Shown in pieces: positions 19,185 to 28,011 of a stretch of DNA of 64,000 nucleotides. The notes under the pieces were generated by a model that was given only the letters and a program-made list of their open reading frames with translations, was not told where the DNA came from and made no database searches. How positions within the stretch are numbered: the stretch's first letter is position 1; each line of letters begins with the position of its first letter. A program made the translations under genes and the position numbers. The DNA is from Streptomyces sp. NRRL S-244 (lineage in GTDB: Bacteria > Actinomycetota > Actinomycetes > Streptomycetales > Streptomycetaceae). The DNA is taken from the NCBI RefSeq assembly GCF_000717915.1, contig NZ_JOCX01000008.1, forward strand, positions 323,574 to 387,573. Reading direction: 5' to 3'.

Positions 19185-19249
19185 GACGAGGGCCTCCTGA
19201 AAGGCGACGGGGGTGACGGTCGGGGACGGAGAGGAGGTGCGGGAGGGGG

Positions 19250-20692
19250 TCAGGGCTGCGGCATCGGCGCGTCGGTGGCATCCGCGGCATCCGCGGCGCG
19301 CTTGCGGCGCAGGACGAGGAAGACGGCGCCCGCGGCCAGGACCAGGACGGCCACGCCGAAGGCGGCGTACAGCCCGGTGTGCGAGGACTCCTCGGCCTTC
19401 GCGGCCGGCGCGGGCGAGGAGGCGGACGGCGACGGCGCGCCGGGCGGGGCCGTCGAGCCCAGGTCGGGCAGGGCCGGCAGCTTCGCGGTGGCGTCGAGCG
19501 CGATGGAGAGCGAGACGGGGTCCATCTCGGTGCCGGCCGCGTACAGAGAAGAAATGTCCGTGGATCCGAAGGCCTGCGAGCCGCCCTCGGTGAGGGTGGC
19601 GGGGGCTTCGGTGAGGGTGGCGAGCGCGCCCTCGGTCTTCAGCCCCTTGGCGTCGAACTCGACGAGCGCGACCGCGCTCTTCGTCTCGGAGCCCGTGGTG
19701 ACGTCGGCGGACAGGACGCCCTTGCCGTTCTCCACCTTGACGCTCAGCTTGCCGAGCTTCAGGTCCAGATGGGCGCCGGTGAAGTGGACCGTGCCCGCGA
19801 AGGCGGCGTCAAGGGTGCCCTTCCGGCCGTCGTACGCGCCCTTGCCCTGCGGGAAGCGGAACAGGGCGCCGCCGTCCTGGGCCCCCTCGGAAAGGGTCCA
19901 CTTGCCCTGGCCGACGGAACCGGTGACGTACTCGCGGAACGTACGCCGCACGCCCCAGTCGACGGCGGCGTCGGCGAACGCCCCCTGGGGGACCTGCGGG
20001 TCCTGCGAGGGCTGCGCCGGGGTGCTCGCGGACGGCACGGACGACGAGGGCTCGGCGGCCGGGGCCAGGACGTCGGCGGAGAGCGAGACGGGGTCGAGCT
20101 GCGCGCCCGCCGAGTAGTAGCCGGCGAAGGCCTTGGCGCCCTGGTCGGTGAGGGTGGCCGGGATGTTGGTCAGGGCGACGGGACTGCCGCCGCCCTTCAT
20201 GTCGACCCCGCCGAGGCCGAGGGTGGCGAAGGGCACCTGGGTCTGGGTGGTGACCGCGCCGGTGTCCTTGGCCTTGCCGGAGACGTCCGCGTAGAGGGTG
20301 CCGCGGCCGCCGCTGATCTTGACGGTGGGGCGGCTGACCGTCAGGTCCAGCTCGTACGTGCCGTCCGGCTTCCGGTGGCCCTGGAAGCTGACGCCGCCGC
20401 TGAAGGCCGCCTCGAAAACGCCGGAGTCCGGATCGTAGGAGCCGGTGGCCGAGTGGAAGCGGAACAGGCTGCCGCCGACCGTGGCGGCTCCGTTCTTCAG
20501 CTTGAAAGCACCTTTCGCGACGGGACCGGTGACATAACTCTGGAAAGACGATTTGATGCCCCAATCCAGCCGGCCCCCTTGTACGGTGCGGCCGGCCGCA
20601 TGAGCGGCCGTGGCTGGGAGCAGGGCGCCCAGCAAGGCCGCCAGGGTTGCCAACAGGGCGACTGCCGACGCGCGGGCGGGTCTTGCAGGCAT
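19250..20692 (-). CDS. Membrane-anchored surface protein with two HtaA hemin-binding domains
   Basis: 480 residues. The N-terminal Sec signal ends near an AAHAAG cleavage site (~33). The first HtaA domain begins LDWGIKSSFQSYVTGPVAKG and the second VDWGVRRTFREYVTGSVGQG (~245). Both contain the family's LFRF...G.YD and AD...FA.L segments. A Ser/Pro/Ala linker leads to a C-terminal membrane helix (LYAAFGVAVLVLAAGAVFLVL) and a basic RRKR tail. Unlike its neighbour I see no LAxTG, so it is probably membrane-anchored, giving a wall-then-membrane relay. It is the first gene of the leftward operon and shares the iron box at 20719 with divergent hmuT. Confidence 0.9.
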   Translation of the reverse strand: MPARPARASAVALLATLAALLGALLPATAAHAAGRTVQGGRLDWGIKSSFQSYVTGPVAKGAFKLKNGAATVGGSLFRFHSATGSYDPDSGVFEAAFSGGVSFQGHRKPDGTYELDLTVSRPTVKISGGRGTLYADVSGKAKDTGAVTTQTQVPFATLGLGGVDMKGGGSPVALTNIPATLTDQGAKAFAGYYSAGAQLDPVSLSADVLAPAAEPSSSVPSASTPAQPSQDPQVPQGAFADAAVDWGVRRTFREYVTGSVGQGKWTLSEGAQDGGALFRFPQGKGAYDGRKGTLDAAFAGTVHFTGAHLDLKLGKLSVKVENGKGVLSADVTTGSETKSAVALVEFDAKGLKTEGALATLTEAPATLTEGGSQAFGSTDISSLYAAGTEMDPVSLSIALDATAKLPALPDLGSTAPPGAPSPSASSPAPAAKAEESSHTGLYAAFGVAVLVLAAGAVFLVLRRKRAADAADATDAPMPQP

Positions 20693-20718
20693 GGTTGTCC
20701 CCTCCCAGGGCTGATTAA

Positions 20719-20737
20719 TAAGGTTAGGCTAACCTAA
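20719..20737. promoter_or_regulatory. Iron box in the divergent htaA/hmuT promoter
   Basis: 19-bp site TAAGGTTAGGCTAACCTAA, one mismatch from the TTAGGTTAGGCTAACCTAA-type consensus I recall for IdeR/DmdR operators. It lies 26 bp upstream of the htaA start and 77 bp upstream of hmuT, so one site probably controls both directions. Confidence 0.88.
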
Positions 20738-20814
20738 GCTACCTCCAGTCAGAGAGGAACCCCCGGTTCCCCGGAACCTCAACACCCCAGCCGGACGATC
20801 AGGACGGTGCCTTC

Positions 20815-21858
20815 GTGCCTACGCCCGCCGCGTCAACCCGCTTCCCCCGCCGCGCCCTTGCCCTTGCGGTCACCTTCACCGCAGTGGCCGTGGCCGCCCT
20901 GACGGGATGCGCAGGCACGTCCGCCACCGGTGCCGGGCCCGGCACCGCCGCCCGCCCGGCCGCCGCGCCGGACCGGGTGGAGCCGCTCGCCCCGGCGCCG
21001 CTGCCCGCCCTCCCGGTCACCGCGGCGTCGGCGGACGGCCGCCGGGTGACCGTCACGTCCGCGGACCGGATCGTCCCGCTGAGCGGCAGCCTGAACGAGA
21101 TCGTCCAGACGCTGGGCCTCGGCCCGCAGGTCATCGCCCGCGACATCACGGCCACCTTCGAACAGGCCGCGCAGCTGCCGGTGGTGACCCGGGGCCATGA
21201 CGTCTCTGCGGAGAGCGTGCTGTCGCTGCGCCCGACGCTGGTGCTGGCCGAGACCACCTCCGGACCGGCCGAGGCCGTCCGCCAGATCCGCGACGCGGGC
21301 ATCCCGCTGCTGGTGGTGGACCCGGCCAAGTCGCTGGAGGACGTGCCGAAACGGATCGAGGCGGTCGCCGCCGCGCTGGGCGTCAAGGACGCCGGGGCGC
21401 GGCTGAACGAGCGCACGGCCGAGCGGATCGCCGCCGCCCGCAAGGGCATCCCCGCCTCCGCGGCCTCCGGGAAGAAGCCGCGGGTGGCCTTCCTGTACCT
21501 GCGCGGCACCGCGTCCGTGTACCTGCTGGGCGGCTCCGACTCGGGCGCGGCCTCGCTGCTCGAAGCGGCCGGCGCGGTGGACACGGGCAAGGAGTCGGGG
21601 CTCGGCAAGGACTTCACCCCGATCACGAGCGAGGCGCTGGCGGCCGCCGCGCCGGACGCGATCCTGGTCATGTCCAAGGGGCTGGAGTCCGTGGGCGGTA
21701 CGGACGGCCTGGTGAAGATCCCGGGCGTGGCCCAGACCCCGGCGGGGATGGACCGGCGGGTCGTCACCGTCGACGACGGGGTCCTGCTGAACTACGGCCC
21801 GCGCACCGACCAGGTGCTGAGCTCGCTGATCTCCCAGCTGTACGGAAAGAACGCGTGA
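20815..21858 (+). CDS. hmuT: Heme ABC transporter substrate-binding lipoprotein
   Basis: Delivers heme to HmuUV at the membrane. 347 residues from GTG 20815. A basic N-terminus, hydrophobic core and lipobox ALTGC place the lipidated Cys at 32. After a Pro/Ala linker comes a class III periplasmic-binding fold with the long backbone helix (RIEAVAAALGVKDAGARLNERTA). The HmuT-type opening RIVPLSGSLNEIVQTLGLG and the VVTRGHDVSAESVLSLRPTLV segment are present. The stop lies 1 nt before the hmuU GTG. Vitamin B12 or siderophore binding cannot be excluded by sequence alone, but HtaA and heme oxygenase neighbours favour heme. Confidence 0.88.
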   Translation: MPTPAASTRFPRRALALAVTFTAVAVAALTGCAGTSATGAGPGTAARPAAAPDRVEPLAPAPLPALPVTAASADGRRVTVTSADRIVPLSGSLNEIVQTLGLGPQVIARDITATFEQAAQLPVVTRGHDVSAESVLSLRPTLVLAETTSGPAEAVRQIRDAGIPLLVVDPAKSLEDVPKRIEAVAAALGVKDAGARLNERTAERIAAARKGIPASAASGKKPRVAFLYLRGTASVYLLGGSDSGAASLLEAAGAVDTGKESGLGKDFTPITSEALAAAAPDAILVMSKGLESVGGTDGLVKIPGVAQTPAGMDRRVVTVDDGVLLNYGPRTDQVLSSLISQLYGKNA

Positions 21859-21859
21859 C

Positions 21860-22996
21860 GTGACGGAACAGAACACGGGCGCGGCCACCTTGCCGGGGGC
21901 CGGCCCCCGAACGCCCGCGCCCGGAACACCGACGGGGCCGGACGCGCCGTCGCAGGACGCAGCACCCGGGGCCCGGACGGGCTCCCTGCTGGCCGTGGGG
22001 CTCGTCGTCGTCCTCGCCGGGCTGGCCCTGGTCTCCGCCGGGGTCGGGGCCTACGGGATACCCGTCGGCGACGTCCTCGGCTCGGTGCAGCACCGCCTCG
22101 GGCTCGGCGGGGCCGCCCTCGACCGGGTCGGCGAGAGCGTGCTGTGGAACGTACGGCTCCCCCGGGTCGTGCTCGCGCTGCTCGTCGGCGCCAGCCTGGG
22201 CTGCGCGGGGGCCCTGATGCAGGGGGTGTTCGGGAACCCGCTCGCGGAGCCCGGAGTCATCGGGATCTCCGCGGGCGCCGCCGTCGGCGCGGTGGCCGCC
22301 ATCGGGCTCGGGCTCAGCTTCTTCGGCAACTGGACGATCACCGCCTGCGCATTCGTCTCCGGGCTGGTCACCGTCGGCTCCGTCTACCTCCTCTCCCGCA
22401 ACGGCGGCAGGACCGAGGTCGTCACCCTGATCCTCACCGGCATCGCCGTCAACGCCTTCGCCGGCGCCCTGATCGGCCTGTTCGTCTTCTTCGCGGACAG
22501 CGGCCAGGTCAACCAGATCACCTTCTGGCAGCTCGGCTCCCTCGCCCAGGCCACCTGGCCCAAGGTGCTCGCCGTCCTGCCCTGCGCGCTCGCCGGTCTG
22601 CTGATCGCCCCCTTCCACTCCCGCAAGCTGGACCTGCTCTCCCTCGGCGAGCGCCCCGCCCGCCACCTCGGCGTGGACGTGGAGCGGCTGCGCCTCGCGC
22701 TCATCCTCGTCGTCGCGCTGCTCACCGCGGCCGCCGTCGCCGTGGCCGGCATCATCACCTTCGTCGGGCTGCTCGTCCCGCACCTGCTGCGCATGGCGAA
22801 CGGCCCCGGCCACCGCTTCCTGGTCCCGGGCAGCGCGCTGGCCGGGGCCGTGGTCCTGCTCGCGGGCGATCTGGCCGCCCGGACCATCGCCCGGCCCGCC
22901 GAGCTGCCGCTCGGGGTGCTGACCGCGCTGATCGGCAGCCCCTTCTTCTTCTGGCTGCTGCGCCGCACCCGCCGCAAGCAGGGAGGCTGGGCGTGA
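21860..22996 (+). CDS. hmuU: Heme ABC transporter permease (FecCD family)
   Basis: 378 residues: a ~45-residue Pro/Ala cytoplasmic lead and then about nine to ten membrane helices of the BtuC/FecCD type. Family landmarks are LWNVRLPRVVLALLVGASLG, then CAGALMQGVFGNPLAEPGVIGISAGAAVGA, the GRTEVVTLILTGIAVNAF helix, and the C-terminal FVGLLVPHLLRM segment that forms the coupling helix for the ATPase. GTG 21860 follows hmuT by one base, and its stop overlaps the hmuV start (GTGA), so the three genes are tightly coupled. Confidence 0.92.
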   Translation: MTEQNTGAATLPGAGPRTPAPGTPTGPDAPSQDAAPGARTGSLLAVGLVVVLAGLALVSAGVGAYGIPVGDVLGSVQHRLGLGGAALDRVGESVLWNVRLPRVVLALLVGASLGCAGALMQGVFGNPLAEPGVIGISAGAAVGAVAAIGLGLSFFGNWTITACAFVSGLVTVGSVYLLSRNGGRTEVVTLILTGIAVNAFAGALIGLFVFFADSGQVNQITFWQLGSLAQATWPKVLAVLPCALAGLLIAPFHSRKLDLLSLGERPARHLGVDVERLRLALILVVALLTAAAVAVAGIITFVGLLVPHLLRMANGPGHRFLVPGSALAGAVVLLAGDLAARTIARPAELPLGVLTALIGSPFFFWLLRRTRRKQGGWA

Positions 22997-23847
22997 GCAT
23001 CCCGTTCCCGCGGCGCGGCCGGCGCTGCGTCCCCGCCCGGCCGGCCCCCGGCGCCGCCTTCGCCGAAGCCGTCGGCCTGCGCGTGCGGCTCGGCGAGCGC
23101 GAGGTGCTGGCCGGGATCGACCTGACCGCCCGGGCCGGCGAGGTGCTGGCCCTGGTCGGCCCGAACGGCGCCGGCAAGTCCACGCTGCTGGCCGCCCTCT
23201 CGGCCGATCTGCCCGCGGCCGAGGGGCTCGTACGGATCGACGGGCGCCCGGTGGGCGACTGGGCGGCTGCGGATCTGGCCCTGCGCCGGTCCGTGCTCCC
23301 CCAGTCGGCCGAGATGTCCTTCCCGTTCCCGGTCGGGGACGTCGTACGGATGGGCCGCGCCCCCTGGGCCGGCACCCCGTTCGCCGACTCCGACGAGGAG
23401 GCGGTGGCCGCGGCCATGGCCGCCACGGAGCTGGCCGGCTTCGCCGCCCGCCCCTTCTCGGCGCTCTCCGGCGGCGAACGGGCCCGGGTCGCGCTGGCCC
23501 GCGTACTGGCCCAGCAGGCCCCGCTGCTGCTGCTCGACGAACCCACCGCGGCCCTGGACCTGCGCCACCAGGAGCTGGTGCTGCGGATCTGCCGGGAGCG
23601 GGCCGCGGCCGGGGACGCGGTGGTGGTCGTCCTGCACGACCTGGGGCTGGCCGCCGCGTACGCCGACCGGGCCGCCGTACTGCACGACGGGCGGATCGCG
23701 GTGGACGGACCGCCGGCCGAGGTGTTCGAGGACGGTCTGCTCAGCCGGGTCTACCGACAACCGGTGGAAGTGCTGCCCCATCCGCGGACCGGGGTTCCGC
23801 TCGTGGTCCCCGTACGGGACGACCAAGCCGGTTTTACCTCCGCTTGA
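22993..23847 (+). CDS. hmuV: Heme ABC transporter ATP-binding protein
   Basis: 284 residues from GTG 22993, overlapping the hmuU stop by 4 nt. Walker A is GPNGAGKST, the Q-loop is in SVLPQSAEMSF, the signature is LSGGERARVALARVLAQ, Walker B is LLLLDEPTAALD and the switch His is in VVVLHDLGLAAAYADR. The early Q-loop stretch (PQSAEMSFPFPVGDVVRMGR) and overall length match HmuV/FecE-type importer ATPases. It completes the hmuTUV operon; I see no clear terminator before efeO. Confidence 0.92.
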   Translation: MSIPFPRRGRRCVPARPAPGAAFAEAVGLRVRLGEREVLAGIDLTARAGEVLALVGPNGAGKSTLLAALSADLPAAEGLVRIDGRPVGDWAAADLALRRSVLPQSAEMSFPFPVGDVVRMGRAPWAGTPFADSDEEAVAAAMAATELAGFAARPFSALSGGERARVALARVLAQQAPLLLLDEPTAALDLRHQELVLRICRERAAAGDAVVVVLHDLGLAAAYADRAAVLHDGRIAVDGPPAEVFEDGLLSRVYRQPVEVLPHPRTGVPLVVPVRDDQAGFTSA

Positions 23848-23953
23848 CCCTCTCATGGGTTGGCCCTGGAGGCCTCGTGACGGCCCCGTGTCCGGCGGCC
23901 CGTCGTGTGGGCTGAATCACTGGACGTACGGGTATGGGTCAGGTAAGCCTCGG

Positions 23954-23972
23954 TTAAGTTAGGTCCGCCTCA
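23954..23972 (+). promoter_or_regulatory. Degenerate iron box upstream of efeO
   Basis: TTAAGTTAGGTCCGCCTCA matches 14 of 19 positions of the TTAGGTTAGGCTCACCTAA-type operator and sits 60 bp before the efeO start. It is weaker than the other boxes here, with only one intact TTAGG half. Confidence 0.5.
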
Positions 23973-24032
23973 CCGGCCGTCCCTCCTGATCGGGGCGGCC
24001 GTCTGCCGAACGCCAGACAGCCAGGAGCCCGC

Positions 24033-25181
24033 ATGCGTCCCGCCCGCCTCACCGTCCTCACCGCGGTCGCCGCCGTGACCGCGCTCACCGCCGTCACCGG
24101 CTGCGCCGAGAAGAGCGGCAGCGGCGACGGGGCCGTCAAGATCGCCGCCTCCGACAGCGCGTGCGAGGTCTCCAAGACCGAGTTCCCGGCCGGCAAGGTC
24201 ACCCTCGAGGTCGAGAACAAGGGCTCCAAGGTCACCGAGGTCTACGTCCTCTTCCCGGACGACCGCATCGTCGCCGAGCGCGAGAACATCGGCCCCGGCA
24301 CCAAGGCCTCCATCACCGCGGAGATCAAGGCCGGCGACTACGAGATCGCCTGCAAGCCCGGCATGAAGGGCGACGGCATCCGCCAGAAGGTCAAGGCCAC
24401 GGGCGGCGGCGCCGCCGAGAAGCGCAGCCCCGAGCTGGACGCCGCGGTCGCCGAGTACCGCAAGTACGTGCAGGCGCAGGCCGACGAGACCCTCCCCAAG
24501 GCGCAGGCCTTCGCGGACGCGGTCAAGGCCGGCGACCTGGAGGCCGCCAAGAAGGCGTACGCCGCCTCCCGCATCGGCTGGGAGCGCACCGAGCCGGTCG
24601 CCGAGTCCTTCGGCGACATCGACCCGAAGGTCGACGTCCGCGAGGACGGCCTGGAGGCCGGCCAGGACCCGGCGAAGGACTGGACCGGCTGGCACCGCCT
24701 GGAGAAGTCCCTGTTCGCCGACAAGAAGATCGGCGACGACGAGAAGAAGCTCGCCGACCAGCTGATGACCGACCTCACCGACTGGCAGAAGAAGGTCGGC
24801 CAGGCGGAGATCACCCCCACCTCGATGGCCAACGGTGCCAAGGAGCTGCTGGACGAGGTCGCCAGCGGCAAGGTCACCGGTGAGGAAGAGCGCTACAGCC
24901 ACACCGACCTGGTCGACTTCAAGGCCAACGTCGAGGGCGCCCAGAAGGCGTACGAGCTGCTCAAGCCGGTCGCCGCGAAGAACGACCCGGCCCTGTCCGC
25001 GGAGCTGGACAAGCAGTTCGCCGCGATGAACACGCTGCTCGACAAGTACCGCGCCGACAAGAACGGCTACGACTTCACGGCGTACGACACGGTCGCCCAG
25101 GAGCAGCGCAAGGAGCTCTCGGACGCCGTCAGCGCGCTCGGGGAGCCGCTGTCGAAGCTCGCCGCAGCCGTCGCCAAGTAA
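24033..25181 (+). CDS. efeO: Iron uptake lipoprotein EfeO (cupredoxin plus M75 domain)
   Basis: Extracytoplasmic iron-binding partner of the EfeU permease. 382 residues with lipobox AVTGC (Cys24), so lipid-anchored. Residues ~38-130 form the EfeO cupredoxin-like domain (VTLEVENKGSKVTEVYV). Residues ~135-382 form the helical M75 (imelysin-like) domain with the characteristic HxxE as GWHRLEK (His221, Glu224), thought to bind iron. Length and both domains are complete. First gene of efeO-efeB-efeU; the 20-bp gap to efeB indicates one transcript, with a degenerate iron box upstream. Confidence 0.94.
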   Translation: MRPARLTVLTAVAAVTALTAVTGCAEKSGSGDGAVKIAASDSACEVSKTEFPAGKVTLEVENKGSKVTEVYVLFPDDRIVAERENIGPGTKASITAEIKAGDYEIACKPGMKGDGIRQKVKATGGGAAEKRSPELDAAVAEYRKYVQAQADETLPKAQAFADAVKAGDLEAAKKAYAASRIGWERTEPVAESFGDIDPKVDVREDGLEAGQDPAKDWTGWHRLEKSLFADKKIGDDEKKLADQLMTDLTDWQKKVGQAEITPTSMANGAKELLDEVASGKVTGEEERYSHTDLVDFKANVEGAQKAYELLKPVAAKNDPALSAELDKQFAAMNTLLDKYRADKNGYDFTAYDTVAQEQRKELSDAVSALGEPLSKLAAAVAK

Positions 25182-25201
25182 CGCGTATCAGGGGTACGGA
25201 C

Positions 25202-26524
25202 ATGTCTGAGGACACCAGCACCACCGACTCGGCCGCCGAGTCCGCCACGTCCGGCGAAGCCGCCGCGTCCGCCGCCGGCAGCGACGGCGCCGGCGGGCCG
25301 TCGCGCCGGTCCGTGCTCGGCTGGGGCGGTGCCGGGCTCGCGCTCGGCGCCGCCGCGGCCGGCGGCACCGTCGCCGCGCTGACCGGGAGCGACGACCCGG
25401 TGCCGGCCGCGCTCAGCGGCTCCTCCGTGCCCTTCCACGGCGCGCACCAGGCCGGCATCGCCTCCGCCGTCCAGGACCGGCTGCACTTCGCCGCGTTCGA
25501 CGTGAAGACGAAGGACCGCGCCGAGCTCGTCCAGCTCCTCAAGGACTGGACGCGGGCCGCCGAGCGGATGACCGCCGGACTCCCCGTCGGCGAGGGCGCC
25601 GTCGGCGGACTCCCCGAGGCCCCGCCGGACGACACCGGCGAGGCCCTCGGCCTCAAGCCGTCCCGGCTGACGCTGACCATCGGCTTCGGCGCCTCGCTCT
25701 TCGCCAAGGACCGGTTCGGCCTGGAGGGCAGGCGCCCCGAGGCCCTGGTCGACCTGGAGCAATTCCCCGGCGACAACCTCGACCCCGCCAAGAGCGGCGG
25801 CGACCTCTGCGTGCAGGCCTGCGCGGACGACCCGCAGGTCGCGGTGCACGCGATCCGCCAGCTCGCCCGGATCGGCTTCGGCAAGACGGCGGTGCGCTGG
25901 TCGCAGCTCGGCTTCGGCAAGACCTCGTCCACCACCCCGGACGAGCAGACCCCGCGCAACATGATGGGCTTCAAGGACGGCACCCGGAACGTCGCCGGCA
26001 CCGACACCGCCGCCCTCGACAAGCACGTCTGGGTCGGGGACGAGGCCAAGGACGGCTCGGCGTGGATGGCCGGCGGCTCGTACCTGGTCGCCCGCCGGAT
26101 CCGCATGCACATCGAGACCTGGGACCGCACTCCGCTCCAGGAGCAGGAGGACATCTTCGGCCGCGACAAGGCCGAGGGCGCCCCGGTCGGGAAGTCGAAG
26201 GAGCGCGACGAGCCGTTCCTGAAGGCGATGAAGCCGGAGGCGCACGTCCGCCTCGCGCACCCGGACACCAACAGCGGTGCCACGATCCTGCGCCGCGGCT
26301 ATTCCTTCACCGACGGTTCGGACGGTCTGGGCCGGCTCGACGCGGGCCTGTTCTTCCTGGCCTACCAGCGGGACGTCCGCAAGGGCTTCATCCCGATCCA
26401 GCGCAACCTGTCCAAGAACGACGGGCTCAACGAGTACATCCAGCACGTGAGCTCGGCCCTCTTCGCCGTCCCGCCGGGCGTCCGCGACAAGGACGACTGG
26501 TGGGGCCGGGCGCTGTTCGCGTAG
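25202..26524 (+). CDS. efeB: EfeB, Tat-exported Dyp-type heme peroxidase / deferrochelatase
   Basis: 440 residues. A long Ser/Thr/Ala lead precedes a twin-arginine signal SRRSVLGWGG and hydrophobic stretch, so a folded heme protein is exported by Tat. The Dyp-type GxxDG motif reads GFKDGTRN. The proximal-side region ending VRLAHPDTNSGATILRRGYSF and the late DAGLFFLAYQRDVRKGFIP complete the fold. EfeB oxidises Fe2+ for the EfeU permease; release of iron from heme has also been proposed for E. coli EfeB, which would suit this heme-rich locus. Second gene of the operon, 25 bp before efeU. Confidence 0.94.
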   Translation: MSEDTSTTDSAAESATSGEAAASAAGSDGAGGPSRRSVLGWGGAGLALGAAAAGGTVAALTGSDDPVPAALSGSSVPFHGAHQAGIASAVQDRLHFAAFDVKTKDRAELVQLLKDWTRAAERMTAGLPVGEGAVGGLPEAPPDDTGEALGLKPSRLTLTIGFGASLFAKDRFGLEGRRPEALVDLEQFPGDNLDPAKSGGDLCVQACADDPQVAVHAIRQLARIGFGKTAVRWSQLGFGKTSSTTPDEQTPRNMMGFKDGTRNVAGTDTAALDKHVWVGDEAKDGSAWMAGGSYLVARRIRMHIETWDRTPLQEQEDIFGRDKAEGAPVGKSKERDEPFLKAMKPEAHVRLAHPDTNSGATILRRGYSFTDGSDGLGRLDAGLFFLAYQRDVRKGFIPIQRNLSKNDGLNEYIQHVSSALFAVPPGVRDKDDWWGRALFA

Positions 26525-26549
26525 TTCCGCGGACCCGAAAGGAACCTAC

Positions 26550-27398
26550 GTGTTCAGCAACTATCTGATCGGCCTGCGCGAGGGGCTGGAGGCCAGTCTG
26601 GTCGTCTGCATCCTCATCGCGTACCTGGTGAAGACCGGGAACAAGAACAAGCTGGGACCGCTGTGGCTCGGCGTCGGCCTCGCGGCCGCGCTCAGCCTGG
26701 CCTTCGGCGCGGGGCTCGAATTCGGCACCTCGGAGCTGACGTTCCAGGCGCAGGAGGCGATCGGCGGCAGCCTGTCGATCGTCTCGGTGGGCCTGGTGAC
26801 GTGGATGGTCTTCTGGATGAAGCGCACCGCGCGGCACATGAAGGCCGAACTGCAGGACAAGCTCGACGCGGCCCTCGCGATGGGCACGGGCGCCCTGGTG
26901 ACGACGGCGTTCCTGGCCGTCGGCCGGGAGGGCCTGGAGACCTCGCTGTTCGTGTGGCGCTCGGTGCACGCGGCCGGCGACGGCGCTGGCCCGCTGGTGG
27001 GCGTACTGCTCGGCATCGGCTCGTCGATCCTGCTGGGCTGGCTGTTCTACCGCGGCGCACTGAAGATCAACCTGTCCAAGTTCTTCACCTGGACCGGCGG
27101 GATGCTGGTCGTGGTCGCCGCGGGCGTGCTCGCCTACGGGGTGCACGACCTCCAGGAGGCCGAGTTCCTGCCGGGCCTGATGAACAAGGCCTTCGACGTC
27201 AGCACGACCGTCCCGCCGGACAGCTGGTACGGGACCCTGCTGAAGGGCACGTTCAACTTCCAGCCGGACCCGACCTGGCTCCAGGTCGGGGTGTGGGTGG
27301 CCTACCTGGTCCCGACGCTGCTGCTGTTCTTCGGGGTCTTCGCCCGTACGGCGGTCCCGGCGCCGGCCGCGCCCGCGCGGACCGAGAGCGGCTCGTAA
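26550..27398 (+). CDS. efeU: EfeU, FTR1-family iron permease
   Basis: 282 residues, about seven membrane helices. Both REGLE iron-channel motifs of the FTR1/EfeU family are intact: LREGLEASLVV at residues 9-19 and GREGLETSLF near residue 126. The Glu pairs line the iron pathway. GTG 26550 has GAAAGGAA a few bases upstream. It takes Fe3+ produced by EfeB and bound by EfeO across the membrane. Last gene of the operon, followed 7 bp later by a very strong hairpin. Confidence 0.94.
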   Translation: MFSNYLIGLREGLEASLVVCILIAYLVKTGNKNKLGPLWLGVGLAAALSLAFGAGLEFGTSELTFQAQEAIGGSLSIVSVGLVTWMVFWMKRTARHMKAELQDKLDAALAMGTGALVTTAFLAVGREGLETSLFVWRSVHAAGDGAGPLVGVLLGIGSSILLGWLFYRGALKINLSKFFTWTGGMLVVVAAGVLAYGVHDLQEAEFLPGLMNKAFDVSTTVPPDSWYGTLLKGTFNFQPDPTWLQVGVWVAYLVPTLLLFFGVFARTAVPAPAAPARTESGS

Positions 27399-27405
27399 GA
27401 CAGGG

Positions 27406-27442
27406 GGAAGGGGCCCGGATCGAGACGATCCGGGCCCCTTCC
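27406..27442. terminator. Strong terminator after efeU
   Basis: Perfect 17-bp stem (27406-27422 with 27426-27442) around a 3-nt loop, between the efe operon and the convergent GNAT gene. The right arm ends CCCCTTCC. Confidence 0.9.
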
Positions 27443-27453
27443 GCACGTCCGGG

Positions 27454-28011
27454 TCACCACAACCGGTCGACGAGCCCCGGGTACAGGGCGATCCGCGCAC
27501 CGGAGAACGCGGCGGCATCGCCGTCCGCGCCGGGGAAGTCGGCCAGGACCTCCTTGTCGAACCCGGGTGCGTCCGTGGCCAGCGGCTGCTCGGGCGTTCC
27601 GCCGACCAGCACGGTCCCGGGCAGCCGGGTGAAGCCGGCCGCCTCGTAGAAGGGGACGAGCGGCCGGTCGCAGCTGAACAGGACGAGGTCCACGGCCGGG
27701 TCGGCGGCCAGCGCCGTGCGGGCCGCCGCCACCAGCCGCCCGCCGTACCCGCGCCCCCGCGCGGCGTCCCGGGTCACCACGGCGCTCAGCCCCGCGGCCC
27801 GGTACGTCCGCCCGCCGTGCCGGAGCGGCTTGTGCAGCAGCGCCAGCGAGGCGACCACGGTCCCCTCGTCGTCGCACAGCAGCATCACCTCGGGCGCGAG
27901 GTCCGGGTCGTGCCCGGCGCGGGACCCGGGCCAGGCCTGCGCCTCCAGGTCCGCGACCTGCTCCGCGAGCCGCGGCGGCAGCTCGGCCTCCGCGTACGTC
28001 AGCACCCTCAC
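27454..28011 (-). CDS. GNAT-family N-acetyltransferase
   Basis: 185 residues, one GNAT domain. The acetyl-CoA pyrophosphate loop is RGRGYGGRLVAAA after the beta-4 strand LSAVVTRDAA. The motif B FYEAAGF follows, as in aminoglycoside- or small-amine-acetylating relatives. Substrate unknown. The GTG start at 28011 overlaps the stop of the upstream PhzF gene by 4 nt (GTGA), so the two are translated together, possibly acting on the same metabolite. Confidence 0.85.
   Translation of the reverse strand: MRVLTYAEAELPPRLAEQVADLEAQAWPGSRAGHDPDLAPEVMLLCDDEGTVVASLALLHKPLRHGGRTYRAAGLSAVVTRDAARGRGYGGRLVAAARTALAADPAVDLVLFSCDRPLVPFYEAAGFTRLPGTVLVGGTPEQPLATDAPGFDKEVLADFPGADGDAAAFSGARIALYPGLVDRLW

Noticed and set aside
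20693..24032. Heme- or metal-sensing riboswitch in hmu/efe leaders
   Set aside because: Leaders are short and show iron boxes but no conserved RNA architecture I recognise.
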